Positions 1-11,328 of a stretch of DNA of 64,000 nucleotides are shown one piece after another. Position numbers and translations under genes: made by a program. The notes under the pieces are model-generated. The model had not been told where the DNA came from. It did not search any database and worked only from the letters and a program-made list of their open reading frames with translations. Origin of the DNA: Butyriboletus loyo (taxonomy: Eukaryota; Basidiomycota; Agaricomycetes; Boletales; Boletaceae); assembly GCA_038093515.1 (NCBI GenBank), contig JBBPSI010000034.1, forward strand, positions 62,001 to 126,000, given 5' to 3'. Position 1 is the stretch's first letter, and each line of letters begins with the position of its first letter.

Positions 1-101
1 AGACATAGCTCTACAATTAATTGCCAAGCATTTCCTAACCCGCACTACCAACCACACACTTTCTTTCTCTCCTGATTCATACCGTCGTTTTTCACAAACA
101 G

Positions 102-800
102 ATGGCTCACGGTGCAGCAAAACGTATAGGTACATATCGTTTACTGCTAAAAATGAATTAATTGCTGACCGTCGCCAGCTGGGCAAAATGAACGGGCTAT
201 TAGAAACCTTCGTCTTGGGATGTTCCTCCCTACCATCCTATCGATTTTGCTCCGTCTGTTACTTAGGCGGGATTCTGTACCCCCTTCAAAGGGTTCGCTG
301 GCTATATACGCCATAACTTATCTACCTGCGCTGTTTTTGTCCCGATACTTGGAGAGTATTGGGACATCGCGGCGTGACCCGGCAACTGGAGCAATTATTT
401 CCTCTGGCGAGGACCTCAACCAACCCGGCATTACGGAATGGTGCTTTGACATTTTATATGTCACTTGTATGTTAAAGATGTACCCTTGATTATTCTGACT
501 CACCTGTGCATGTAGGGGCGTGTCAAATCGGAAGCGGCGCGTTTGGTGAATGGTTTTGGTGCTTTTACCTGCTGGTATGCCTTACTCTCGGTTTTGCTGG
601 GGGGAAATACTGATGTGCCCAAGATCCCGTCATATGCGTTATTCAAGCTCTGGACTAACTTCATCGGCCCCATGATTGGTCGGTCATCGGAAAACTCGGA
701 AGTATCCACCGATGAAAAAAATACACTGAGTAAACGGCAGGAGAAGCTTCGCAAGCGGAGCGAAAAAGGTGATCCTCGAGTTCGTACTATCCGCAAATGA
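102..800 (+). CDS. SND2: TMEM208/SND2-like ER protein-targeting membrane protein
   Basis: Four exons fit: 102-129, 179-466, 516-574 and 624-800, all with GT-AG introns. The joined protein starts MAHGAAKRIAGQNERAIRNL, then gives a hydrophobic stretch, a loop with SGEDLNQPG, two more hydrophobic stretches (WFWCFYLL joined to IPSYALFKLW) and a basic tail rich in K, R and E. This order matches the TMEM208/SND2 family, small polytopic ER proteins of the SRP-independent targeting route. The splice at 574/624 is supported because it restores the aromatic membrane segment seen in the family; unspliced, that frame stops at once. The start at 102 is the only ATG that leads into the conserved NER-A-IRNL segment. 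The family call is confident. The role in targeting is taken from the family. Confidence 0.88.
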
Positions 801-1285
801 CATGTGCTTGCAGAATAGATATTCACCGTGTTGATCTTCTTTGAGGCATGAAGACTGATGCGATCTCTTCTGCGCATTGCGATGTGTCGCTCCTCACAGA
901 ATTTTGTCTCGGTCCAAATCTGAAACGCGGCCATTGATTTCAGGGCACGAGCGGTACTGTTTCAACTTTGGGTCCAGTTTCACAACTTCAACGTGCTGCA
1001 CGAAACCGACTACATCTTTCGGATGTCGACAACAATGCACTAATGTAGTGCAAGCTGAGAGTGCCGAATCACACAGCTGGTGTTCCACGATTAGGTTGGC
1101 TTGAGTTGAACACCAGTTCACCATTTTCAAGAGTGAGATCAAAACGCGTTTTGGCGAGCTTGTCGGGCTGCACCTCATTTCCAGCACGTGACCCAGCCTC
1201 ACTCAATTCTTCCAATGCTCGTCAACTTGCTCGGTAACCCAACGTTTATCTAAGGGCAACATTAATCCCAGAGCGCCTTCGCGTT
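801..1285. other. Intergenic gap between TMEM208 and SFR1-like genes
   Basis: About 485 bases between two genes on the same strand. Open frames here are short, have no recognisable similarity and overlap on both strands. It presumably holds the 3' end of the first transcript and the promoter of the second. I see no RNA gene or repeat in it. Confidence 0.5.
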
Positions 1286-3377
1286 ATGGATGCCCATGCT
1301 GATATTCACTTGACCCAAGGCGATACTAGCCAAGGCTCACTCGCCGAGAGCTTGACCATGGGTCACGGACGTGAGCCTGGCAACACTTTACTGAAGGAGG
1401 ATTCGGTTCCAGATAACCTCGACTCAGCGTCTTATAATGTGAGCTATATGTAGCCTCGAGAGTAGACTTTTTTCGATTGCTAATGTGCATATATCCAGGT
1501 ACATTTGAGTCTTGTAACGGACGGTGGTGACATCGAAACCCACGAGAAACAAAGCCCAGTCCATCCATTCAAGGTGCAACCACATTCTGAGGGCTTCACT
1601 CACCGACCATCGTCATTGCTTACGCGCATATATGCAGTCCGATCAGGATTCCTCGGACATCCAGATGGCAAGAAGCAGGGGAGATCACGATCCACACCCT
1701 CAAAGTAATTCTGATCCGGTCATCCTTCCCTTGATTCCTACAGAAGTTGTAAGGCATATGTTTGAAATCCACGTCTTCTGTGCACTTATTCCCTCCGTAG
1801 CCCTCATCAGAGTGTGCGGTCGTTCCCGCGGGCGGATCCATGTCATTGACAAACATGAATAACCCAGAGGCTCGTACAATTGTTTATCCTCAGGAGCTAC
1901 CGTTATCGCCTGCAAGGACAGTCTCCTCGGTAACAGTCCTGTGTGAAGAAAGAGAGGCTGACTCCGAGATGCTACATACGGAACCAGATCACATACATAA
2001 TACCGGTTCTGCTCGTCTGACAGACGAAGAGGAAACTCGAGAGGACTTCGATTATCCCTGCCGGGACTTGCCCTCTTCCCTACCTCCCAGCTCCAGTCCT
2101 CCACAGTTGTTCTCGTCCTCACCTTGTGCATCGTCGCAGTCCTCAGCCAGCGGTGTTGAACCTTCGCAAATGGTCCGAGTAATTATCTTGTGGGTGCACT
2201 GCTACTGAATCGCGCACATCCCGCAGGTACTGGTTGTTGAAGTGGAGGGTCGTGCAAGTCCTCAAAAAATTTCCCACAACGACCACGTGGTATTGGTTGC
2301 TCAGGATGGTCCTTGTTCAGAATCCAAGAACCTCCATGGCCACAGCATTACCGACGTTGCAACATCGCCAGAGACTGATGAAAATTGTTTCCAGATGGAT
2401 CCTACCCTGTGTATTGAGGGTGGTCTCGAGCCTTCCAGAAAGCGGATTACCTACCACAATGACGTGCGCTGAGTGAAAATCTGTTATCCTTTCCCCACTG
2501 ATGTCCTGCGTGTAGCCTGAATCGTGTAGATCACAGCCAATCAAACGTCCGGTACGTATTATTTTCTCTGCGGAGGCATAGGTATTCCATGATCACACAG
2601 AGATTAGACTTGTATCCACCCCCCACCCCGAAGCGCGCAACCCTAGCTTCCCAGAACCGCCAGTTCAAGAAGTTAGCTGCTCCGTTTCGTCCACCATTGA
2701 AACTTCCCGTTGTCACGGACGGACTAGCCCAGACGATGAGCCATAAGGAGGCTGAATCGACCATCGACGCCGCGCCCGAAGCGAGCCGCGGTAAAATCCA
2801 CATAAAGGGGTCTAGCATCCATCCCTTCCCTTTACAACATAAGGCTTCGAATACATCGAGGTCCGTTACCCAATTCAAGTCGCCGCTCGTCAATAGGGTC
2901 CTTCCAGCGGAGTCACGCACTATACGCCTCACGCCGGCAGTTCAGACACTCGAACGGAAGCTACAGCTACTTAAACGCGCCATCAAAGTCAAGGAAGACA
3001 AAGATGAAGAGGTTCTCACCAGGCTTACGACAAAATGGATAGAATCAGGCAGAGAAGTTGCCTATGCCGTCTGGGACGCTACTAAGGACGCTGGTGACTT
3101 TCAAGGCAAAGCGACATTTGTCCGCAGGTCATACGGCTGGGAGAACACTAGCAAGGGGAACGCGCCTTGGGGTTGGGAAAACAAACCCGAAGACGCAGGT
3201 GAAGAATCTTGTAGCCTCGACCCATCCATGGCTCCTCGTGGTGCGGGACGACTGTCTCTTGAGGCTGAAGAGGACGACGACGTCGGTTGCAACACATTGG
3301 GCACCATGCTCCGTCAGCTCGGAATCGCCCCAGAAATATTTGGTTGGGACGATGAGAAGGAAGCATTTTGTGACTGA
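1286..3377 (+). CDS. SFR1/MEI5-like recombination mediator (Swi5 partner)
   Basis: Seven exons join cleanly: 1286-1438, 1499-1573, 1638-1748, 1801-2178, 2227-2463, 2516-2551 and 2601-3377, about 588 residues. Every intron falls between codons (phase 0). The N-terminal 350 residues are Ser/Pro/Glu-rich and look disordered. The C-terminal part holds the conserved region: a helix with LERKLQLLKRAIKVKE, then a WIESGREVAYAVWD stretch, and near the end TLGTMLRQLGIAPEIFGWDD. These match the fungal Mei5/Sfr1 C-terminal domain, which pairs with Swi5 to help Rad51 and Dmc1 form filaments during recombination. No Swi5 gene lies in the window. The C-terminal family call is good; the disordered exons are less certain because they rest on frame and splice sites only. 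Confidence 0.75.
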
Positions 3378-3952
3378 AACGTTGTGGACGCCAGGATGAT
3401 GTCTCACTGTACACGAACGCTCGTTGTAATTTGCAATGATACTTAACACTCTTGTACCCATGCAGGAACGTTCCAACGTTCTGAATCAGTAATCCCCTGA
3501 AGCTTGTGGTTACACTTCCCAGCAAAAACTTGATAAATACCCCATGGTGGTAGAAAGTTATCTACTTGGAAATTTCGTTGCGAAAGTAGATATCATGCTT
3601 TGTTTCCGCTCTGGTCGTGCATGATGCAACAGACGATTTCGAGGTGAATTTCGAAAATGATCCTCATATAAAATTGACAAAGAGGCGCTGGATTGAAGTT
3701 CGAAGTAGCAGACGCATGACCCCGCCTTCGAAATCATGCACTTGGATGCGAATCTCGGGGGTTGAGAGAATGCATATGCATTGACTGTAATTCTACATCT
3801 TAGCTGAGAACACTTGGGGGATTATTAGACGAGATCAACTGGTACTTGTTGAATAGGGTGGCATTTATGCCACGGCCACGCTGTTGTTGAAATAATGCAC
3901 CGAGCAGTTGAATGTTGATCTAAACTTGAGATGGGCTGTAAAGTCTAATGAT
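3378..3952. other. Tail-to-tail intergenic region
   Basis: About 575 bases between the ends of the SFR1-like and CAF16-like genes, which point toward each other. No credible open frame is present. It is AT-rich in parts and contains a 14-base perfect palindrome, AATGCATATGCATT, near 3770. It probably holds both 3' ends. Confidence 0.5.
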
Positions 3953-5111
3953 CTAATGCGTGTAGTCATATCTGATAAGAGTCATCAGCATCAAAAGTTT
4001 CTCAGCAGCATACTGAATACTCGCTTCTTGTAGAAAGTCTCCGAATCCGTTGGAGCGTCCTGAAATTATTGGGTCAGAGGATGTAATGAGACGAAAGAAT
4101 CACTACCGACATCTCGTCGAGCCCCTCGGGACTTGTAACCCTGCTTCTCAAGCTCACGACGATGGTCACGATCCTCCTTGAGCCACTGCAAAGCAACGTG
4201 ATACAGAACCAGGCTGTTGTTAGTTTCAGACGCATTGAATGACCAGGGAGTAGGTTCCGTCGAGAAGGAACCAAGACGCATATGTGCAACATGGGTCGGA
4301 AATGAGTTCAGTCCATCGTATATGTGAGTGGCATCTTTACGATAGTTAGTTGGTTATCCGGGGGAGACAGCGAGCACGCACAGAGGATGGTCGCTCCGCG
4401 AGCAATACTGTCGCCACGAAGAAACGTGAGCAATTCGTCGCGAACCAAGATATCTAGGTCAACCGTAACCTGGTGACGGTATGAAATGAGCTCTGGTAAT
4501 TCCAAGTGGAAATGAGCCGACTTCGTCCAATAATAGAACGTCCCAAGGAGCCATGAGTCCCATGCAAAGTTGAACGCGCCGCCGTTCTCCGTCCGATATT
4601 GTATGCATATGCCAGTCTAGGTCTATATCCAGGATATCAAGCAATTTGTCCCTGCGTTCTTTGTGTCTATAACCTCCGACAGAGTCTAAGAAGGCGGATA
4701 CTACGATATCGCCTCGAACGACGGGATTCATCGCCCTGAGCAATGAAAGATCGGCATAAACAAGACGAGAAGCGACCAACCATTCTGTCCCGAGGAAAGC
4801 GACACCAGGAGGTGAATCCCGGAATACGTCTCTATCCTTGACGCGGATATCTGCATCTTTGACGAGGCGTTTCCCTGCGAGGACTTGCAACAAGGTAGAT
4901 TTTCCCGCTGTGAGGACCGGACGTGTGAACGTTGACGGACTCTCGGAGAAAGTGCGACGAAGCACACACCTCCATTTGCGCCGACTATGATCGTTCTGGA
5001 CCCGAGTGGAAGCTGGAGGGAGATATCGGAGAGAGAAGGTACGTTATTTGCACCGTGATAGTAGGACAAGCCATGTACTGCGATAGCGTACTTGACAGTG
5101 GCGTTAGACAT
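3953..5111 (-). CDS. CAF16: CAF16-like soluble ABC ATPase
   Basis: Read on the minus strand, five exons join: 5111-4970, 4907-4522, 4469-4382, 4334-4107 and 4059-3953, giving 316 residues. The chain is one ABC nucleotide-binding domain with no membrane segments. The Walker A motif, GANGAGKST, is split by the first intron inside its alanine codon. A signature-like segment ISDGERRRVQLCMGL and a Walker B VLLLDEV follow, then TILYATHIYDGL. These fit the CAF16/ABCI subfamily of soluble ABC proteins; yeast Caf16 is linked to the CCR4-NOT transcription complex. The second intron has an atypical GTCGGC donor. The tail, with RSNGFGDFLQEASIQ, is typical of the family. The gene is head to head with the OPY2-like gene, 307 bases apart. 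Confidence 0.88.
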
Positions 5112-5418
5112 GACTGCCCTAGTCCTAGCGTGGGATTGAGGATTGCGGGACTGCGGCGGCGCCCGAGCGTTCTGATGCTCTTCCGTGTACGTGTAGGGTC
5201 TTTTTACGGTAATTATTGAGCGGATGGAATTACATGAAACACGGCAAGGCGCTGTCCGACAACTGTGGGAAATCTGATCCAGGTAGCATAACGACCCAAT
5301 AGCCCTCCTCCTCGTCGCCGTCTCTGTTGTGAGCGACCACAACGTGACCTTTGTCCACATCGTTAACCATCTCCTCTACTAAAGGCACACATTCTTTTGT
5401 TCTTTCATTGTCTTTTTC
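5112..5418. promoter_or_regulatory. Shared upstream region of CAF16-like and OPY2-like genes
   Basis: The start codons of two divergent genes are 307 bases apart, so both promoters must lie here. I see no clear TATA box or repeated motif. Confidence 0.4.
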
Positions 5419-7323
5419 ATGCACTTGGATCTATCACCAAGGCAGTGCGTCTCCTGCCCAGCGCAGCCACCTGTCTGCACCTGTTCCGCAGACCAGAGTT
5501 GCATCCAGATCAGCCAGTTTGTGTTATCATTTTACCCATTTCTCAGATCTAACCATCCCTCTAGGTCGTGTAACGCGTGTCCAACGTTCACTTGTCAGCC
5601 CAATCCCTCTAGCAGTGGCACCAGTGGCGGTCAGGGCATCAGTTCCGGTGCCCTTGGTGGTGCAATTGCTGCGGTTCTGCTTGTCCTGATAGGCGCTTTG
5701 GCTGTCTTTTTCTTGTATCGTCGTCGTCAACGTGCACGTCAGTCCCGCAATGAAACTATCGAAACCAAGCCAGACGTGCCTGCTCCAGCCGAAGCGGTCC
5801 TTAACCGTCCCGATCCTATAGAAAAAATTGAGAAATCTCAACCATCCCCGACGACGCCAACGAGTACCGTCCGGGTGTATTCCTCGGGAGATAGCGTCAT
5901 TGATCTCGATCCTCGCTCTCAAAGTTCCCTTCGCCCCTCCACCGGTCGTGCCTCTGGTAGGCCGTCTACAAGCAATCCATTCGACGATGGAGAGTCCATC
6001 CAGACAACTTCGACAACTACAAATGGGACCAACGTCATCCCAATTGCCTTGGTATCTCCTGGCTTGGTTCAGCCGTCTTCTCCACATTCAGAATCCGCCT
6101 CCTTCGCACACAATTATCCAGCACGCCCGGCTCGTCCTACGGACCTCGTATTAGACAGCCCTCAAGGCTCACTCGACACGTCGAGCGGGCCCTCTCCACA
6201 TTACACTCACTCTCAGCGCTCAGGTCTATCGAGGATTTCATGCACATCGAACGCTAGTTATTCCAGCGATTTCTTGAACGAAACTCCCATGATTGTCACG
6301 CACACTCAGGGTGCCGTTCGGCAGGTTGTTGGCAAAGTCAGAGCAGAGGTCATCCAAACATCAGGCACCGTGACACCGACCTCGCATCTTTCCTCGGATA
6401 GTTTGAAGCCTCCTTCAGTCACATCACGTCCTTCCGTCCGTTCGCCACTTGCTGCGACCTCGTTTGGGCCTGCGGACATTGTCAGTGAGGCTGATGAAGA
6501 ACATGAGCTCTCCCATCGTAGTGATCCGTTTGGGGACCATCACGCACCTTCAGAGCAATTTTCGGTTCCCTCTATTGACTTGCCAGCCGGATTGGGTTCA
6601 GATGAACATGCTCTGCCCGCACAATTAGTCGGTGGTGACAATGCCACCAGAATTGACACCAGGCTACTGAGTTCCGGTCAAAAGTCGCCACAGAGAACTT
6701 CTGTGGTCAAATTGATACCTCCTTCACCCACTCCTTCTGGCACACTCCAGGAGCAACAGCAACGCGCCTTGGCCCACGCTCAGGCTCAGGCTCGCGCTCA
6801 GGGTCTCGATAAATCCAAACGAATGTCAGGAACATCGATGGTTTCTACGACATCTACTCGAGCGGACTCGATTCTTGAATCCTTTCCTTTTGTCCCACCA
6901 TCTCCCATATCTTCGCGTCCTGTTCGCTCTCCACCTCGTTCGCCACTAGGCCAGCAGTTCTCTGCTGCTACTCAGTCACAAGGCACACCAGCTGCCGCGG
7001 GATTTGCCACTTCCCACCGCATGCCGCCTGAAGTTGGGACCACAGAAGGCGAGGCGTCATTGCCGCCATTGGATCCTCCCCCAAGCCGCCGTATCTTGGG
7101 CATGTCGACAGGTTCCCAGCTATCCACGGCTTCATCGGGACTTGGAAATTTCCCTTTCCAAATAGATCACGGAGGAACGGAAGCTGCTCACCTCCCTTCA
7201 GCCTCCCAGATACACCAGCGGGCCAGCTTGGATACTCTGGCACTTATGAGTGACTTGTCCTCTTATCCTCTTGGGTATGATAGGGATGAGCACGACAGTT
7301 TTCCTCCCCTTCCGAAGAGCTAA
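5419..7323 (+). CDS. OPY2: OPY2-like membrane anchor protein
   Basis: Two exons, 5419-5516 and 5565-7323, give about 618 residues. Residues 10-43 carry eight cysteines (C10, C13, C20, C22, C28, C35, C38, C43) in the spacing of the Opy2 domain, including CVSCPAQPPVCTC. Removing the 48-base intron is needed to bring the last three cysteines to their usual distance. A membrane segment follows at about residues 65-84 (GAIAAVLLVLIGALAVFFLY), closed by RRR on the cytoplasmic side. The remaining 530 residues are Ser/Pro-rich and disordered. In yeast, Opy2 tethers Ste50 and Ste11 at the membrane in the HOG and filamentation pathways. I see no cleaved signal peptide. The intron is free of stops and a multiple of three, so retention would add 16 residues inside the cysteine domain. 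Confidence 0.85.
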   Translation: MHLDLSPRQCVSCPAQPPVCTCSADQSCIQISQFVLSFYPFLRSNHPSRSCNACPTFTCQPNPSSSGTSGGQGISSGALGGAIAAVLLVLIGALAVFFLYRRRQRARQSRNETIETKPDVPAPAEAVLNRPDPIEKIEKSQPSPTTPTSTVRVYSSGDSVIDLDPRSQSSLRPSTGRASGRPSTSNPFDDGESIQTTSTTTNGTNVIPIALVSPGLVQPSSPHSESASFAHNYPARPARPTDLVLDSPQGSLDTSSGPSPHYTHSQRSGLSRISCTSNASYSSDFLNETPMIVTHTQGAVRQVVGKVRAEVIQTSGTVTPTSHLSSDSLKPPSVTSRPSVRSPLAATSFGPADIVSEADEEHELSHRSDPFGDHHAPSEQFSVPSIDLPAGLGSDEHALPAQLVGGDNATRIDTRLLSSGQKSPQRTSVVKLIPPSPTPSGTLQEQQQRALAHAQAQARAQGLDKSKRMSGTSMVSTTSTRADSILESFPFVPPSPISSRPVRSPPRSPLGQQFSAATQSQGTPAAAGFATSHRMPPEVGTTEGEASLPPLDPPPSRRILGMSTGSQLSTASSGLGNFPFQIDHGGTEAAHLPSASQIHQRASLDTLALMSDLSSYPLGYDRDEHDSFPPLPKS

Positions 7324-7770
7324 TGTGCTCCTTTCCCCCAATTGATTTTGTTCTAGTGAGAACGACGAACCACCGTTCGGCTGGCTTGACAAGCAGGCGT
7401 TGTGTGTACTTTTACTTGTATGCGTTGCTCACTGACTCTTTCTTGACCAGCACTTTACTGTTCAGACATGTCTCCGGCAACGTTTTCATCGTTTCATTTT
7501 TTAGTTTTGACCTGCCGTATCCTGAATATTTCTTCCCTTGGTGGTGCAATCACAAAGATTTGCTATTCTTTTCTTTCCTTTCGTTTGGGTATTGTGAAGT
7601 TTGCCATTTTTTATTTATATATGTCTTGGCGGAAAATCAGACACTTGAGTACGTGATGGTCACGGTGTGACAGTGTCGAGTTATCAAGTTCGCGTAATAG
7701 TACACACATTGTCCTCATCCAAGTCAAGTACCCAGCCGTCTGTCGCTCTCCGCAATTGAACCAACTTGCA
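7324..7770. other. 3' region of OPY2-like gene and upstream of UBA/UBC gene
   Basis: A run of open frame (7323-7670) gives a hydrophobic, Phe-rich peptide with no family look. The DNA is T-rich, as expected of a 3' untranslated region. The next gene starts at 7771. Nothing else is seen. Confidence 0.5.
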
Positions 7771-10700
7771 ATGGATAAAGAGATACATCAACTTGTCGAG
7801 ATGGTACGCTGTTGTACTAGACACGTTCCGCGAGTCCTCGACTATAATTCATTGCTAACCATTAGGGTGCAACGGTGCCACAAGCGCGGGCAGCCTTGCG
7901 CAAATACAAGGATGTCATGCAGGCAGCGGAACGCATTTTCGATGGCGAGTTTGCGTGCGTGACAGACGGCGACGACGACGTGCGCATGGCACCGGTCACT
8001 CCAACTGCTCCAATGAGCCCTTTACAGACCCCCTGTGCTTCTGTGCGTGCTCAGCGTTTGTGATTTAATGTAATTATTGACGGATCTCAGACCCCAGAGC
8101 ATGTGGATGCGGACGAAGATCTCGATATGCAAGATAACGAAGATGATGGTATGTTCATGGAGACGCTGTTAGCATGCACGCTCATCATCCCCCTAGTTGA
8201 CGATTACATTGACTACGATTCCGATTACGAAGCAAAGCGAAACACGGGGGAGGTTGACCCATACGCAGGCAACTATGAATTTTTCGTTGTGTGATCTGGA
8301 AGTCAACCGCACTGCAGGTATCTTCTTCTCCAAAGATCGCCGCGAGGAAGTCATTGAAGTGGAGGAAGAACCCGATTCTGCCGTTTTGCCAGGATCCAAG
8401 GAACCGGTCAAGCTCATGATGCAGGGTGAATGGATGAAAGGCTGTCCTGAGGGCAATGAACAGTCGTTTCTTTTTGCTCTATATGATTTCTTGAGCAACA
8501 ACAAATGCCCCTGTCCTCAGTCATGTGGATACAAGCTCGATCGAAAAAGAAGCGATTTCTTTCCACTTTTTGTGAGTTGTAATGGTTATTTTTGTCTGAA
8601 GGCTCACCGTACCCCATAGCCTGAGTTCTCCATTTATACTGGGCATCTGCGTCGTATTGTGAAGCAGTTGTGCCCCAATTGCAACCTCGAGTTTTGTTTT
8701 GCATGTGGCGAGACAATCAACCCCGGAAACAGCCGCCCAAATGCGTCTATCGATGTCAGCTTGTTTCATTGCTCGAACCTGCAGGGCGTTATACTAGGTG
8801 TTGGGCTTGCAATGTTGGAAACGATATTTGTGGAGCAGAGACGCCAACTAGGAGACGAACAGAGTCAGGGAGCTTCGAAAGCAAAGTCAAGCAAGAAACG
8901 CAAGATGGATCTTCATCCTCATTCGTCCCTCACCAATGGGGATGACGATGACGATGACACGTACTACATGTCCTTACCGGTTGGGAAGAAAGCACGAGGT
9001 GGCACTGGATATGCGGGTGATGGCCGCGAAGATGTGAGTCGCACACTACTCAGTAACACCGGTCTTGGAATTCAAGATTCCTAGACTTCTGGGCAGCTCG
9101 AGGCACAAGCTCAACAGCGCTTCAAAGATGAGAAGATTGGCTCGCTTCTTTCACATATACGTGTCTATCTTCCCTCGCTCCACAGGGATACTGGGGCTCT
9201 TACAAGTGATTATATGGTCCATCCCACCACCCTGGCGCATCTTCGGAGGCGCTTCAATTTCCTCTGCTCGACTCTCCTTCGAAACGATTCTCTGTCCGAC
9301 ATGTCTGATCGATCCGTACTGTACTTTGAATTATTTGAGTGGCTTGAGGTGAGCGATGTTCTCTGGAGGATTCTATGTTTAACATCGTTCACCATCCAGA
9401 CTATCTCCAATCATGAAGCGTTGGCGAGTATGATGGCTATGCCTATCATGGTCCCTGGGTCGATCAAATCTGTCGCTCCGAGGAAAGTTGCCAAAGGCAA
9501 GTCGGTGATTCGAGAACGTACAATTATCTATGAAGGCAGCGCTGGACCTCGTGAGTTGCTTGAAGCTATCGTCATACAAGCACAAGCAGCCATCAAAGGC
9601 CTGGAGGGGATCAAGCCCACAGAACCCGAAGAAGAGGGAATGACAGAGGAGCAAAAACGGATGACAGCGGACAAGGGGAAGGGCAAAGAGAAAGAATCGT
9701 CCCCAGCGTTATCGGATGAGAATCAGAAGTTACTCGCATTCTGTCAACGAATTCTGATGACCGCGAACGCTATCGATCGTTCTTTGCGAGAGACAAAGGG
9801 TAATGCCTTCGTTGATAGGTTGCACGCATCCTTGCCCAAGATCACGAACTCTTCAACATTCGATCTTACATCAATATATGTAGGCAACACTGAGGAAGAG
9901 CGACGGAAGGCGTACCTTGACTGGGCGACGCAAGTACGATTTGAATACTGCGACCTCACTGTGCCCCCTACAGAGCCGATGCCCAATGAAGATACAGTTC
10001 CACATTACAAATTCTTCTTCAACAATGAAGCACGAATGCTCGCGAGCTCGGAGATTCCAAAGCGTTCACTTGCCATTGCAAAAGAGGTAGTGAGTCGAAT
10101 TTAAGTCGAGACAGTTAATAATCTTCACATTCCTAGCTTGCTGTGTTGACCACGAACCTTCCTGTTGCTTGGGATTCATCAATATTTCTGAGGGTAGATG
10201 AGAACCGCGTAGATATCATCAAGGCACTAATCATTGGCCCGGAAGGAACACCGTCAGTTCCCGCAGATTATGTTTGGAGGCTTGTTCAAAGCAACTGATT
10301 TGTCTGTTAGGTACCAGGATGGGTGGTCTGTATTGATTTGGTTGGCTTCTCGTTATTGCAGCTGAAACTTTACAGTTTCTTGTTCGACATATTCCTCGGA
10401 CCAAGTTATAATCAATCACCCCCTAGTGTTAAGTACATGACGGTAATGCCCAGTGTCGAGTGGCTCGATGCTGTCTGACCTGACGTGTTTCGCTCGAAGA
10501 CAAATGGTGGAAAATATCGCTTCAACCCTAATCTGTATGCGGCAAGTACACATTGACAGCACATTGGCATATATGTCCACATTAACTGACTCTTTCTAGG
10601 ATGGCAAAGTGTGCTTGTCTCTTCTTGGCACTTGGTCCGGCCCTGGCTGGATATCAGGTCGATCAACATTACTGCAGGTGTGTTTGCTAACAAAAGCAGT

Positions 10701-11209
10701 CATGGATTTGGTAGACGGTCTGCGTTTTCAGGTTCTCATATCTATCCAATCCATGATCTTGTGTGATGAACCCTACTTGAATGAGCCAGGATGGGCCAAT
10801 GGTGGCGGAACACCGCAATCTAAAGCATGTAAGTTTGTCAACAATGCATCGAGTTTTTGCTTACTCGTCGCAGACTCGGCAAATGTGCGACGTATGGTTG
10901 TAAGGACTGCGGTAAGAGTCTCGTTATTCTTGGTGGTCGTCATTCAATCTCCCGCAGATGCTAGCGAACTTGAAGGCTCCCCTAGAACCATTTGGTGACG
11001 TTATTCGTACTCACTACCGACTAAAAGCGCAAGCTGTCTCTTCTCAGTTGGACAAATGGCTCGCCACGGACGACGGAAAACCGATTTCAGGTGACGCATT
11101 CAATGTGTCCGGGAGAAGTGATACCAGTTCGAGCTCTAGCAGCTTCAAGAAGGACGTGGAGGAGATGCAGAGCCTTCTGAAGCAGCTCCAGGAGGGTAGC
11201 TTCGAGTAG
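7771..11209 (+). CDS. UBA + IBR-like zinc region + BIRC6-type UBC protein (E2/E3 hybrid)
   Basis: Sixteen exons join without frame conflict (first 7771-7803, last 10958-11209), giving 887 residues. Residues 1-40 form a UBA-like domain ([20 protein letters not shown]). An acidic linker follows. Residues about 175-250 hold a cysteine cluster: CPCPQSC, then C216-x2-C219-x4-C224-x2-C227 ([14 protein letters not shown]), then H248-C249, resembling the IBR domain of RBR ligases. No RING1, and no catalytic RING2, is visible. Residues about 650-830 are a UBC fold of the BIRC6/UBE2O kind: DGCFLFDIF, then [18 protein letters not shown] with the likely active cysteine C738 (codon 10612-10614). Two introns are GC-AG (8269-8317 and 10542-10599), and one exon is only 15 bases (10311-10325). 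By family, the UBC part should carry ubiquitin as a thioester; the combined role is inference. Confidence 0.85.
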
Positions 11210-11328
11210 GATATTGCAATGTTACTTTAATATACCACTTTACCGTGCCATGTGATTGAGGATGGTGTGAATTCGGATTGACTCCGAGGTCCAAGCACAA
11301 GTTCAAGGTCCATCTCGAACGGCCAACA

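Noticed and set aside
3765..3785. Perfect palindrome AATGCATATGCATT
   Set aside because: Only 14 bases in AT-rich intergenic DNA, with no second copy seen; chance is likely.
7323..7670. 115-codon hydrophobic frame after OPY2
   Set aside because: T-rich 3' region of the preceding gene. The Phe/Leu content is what T-rich DNA gives, and the start is at the stop of the gene.
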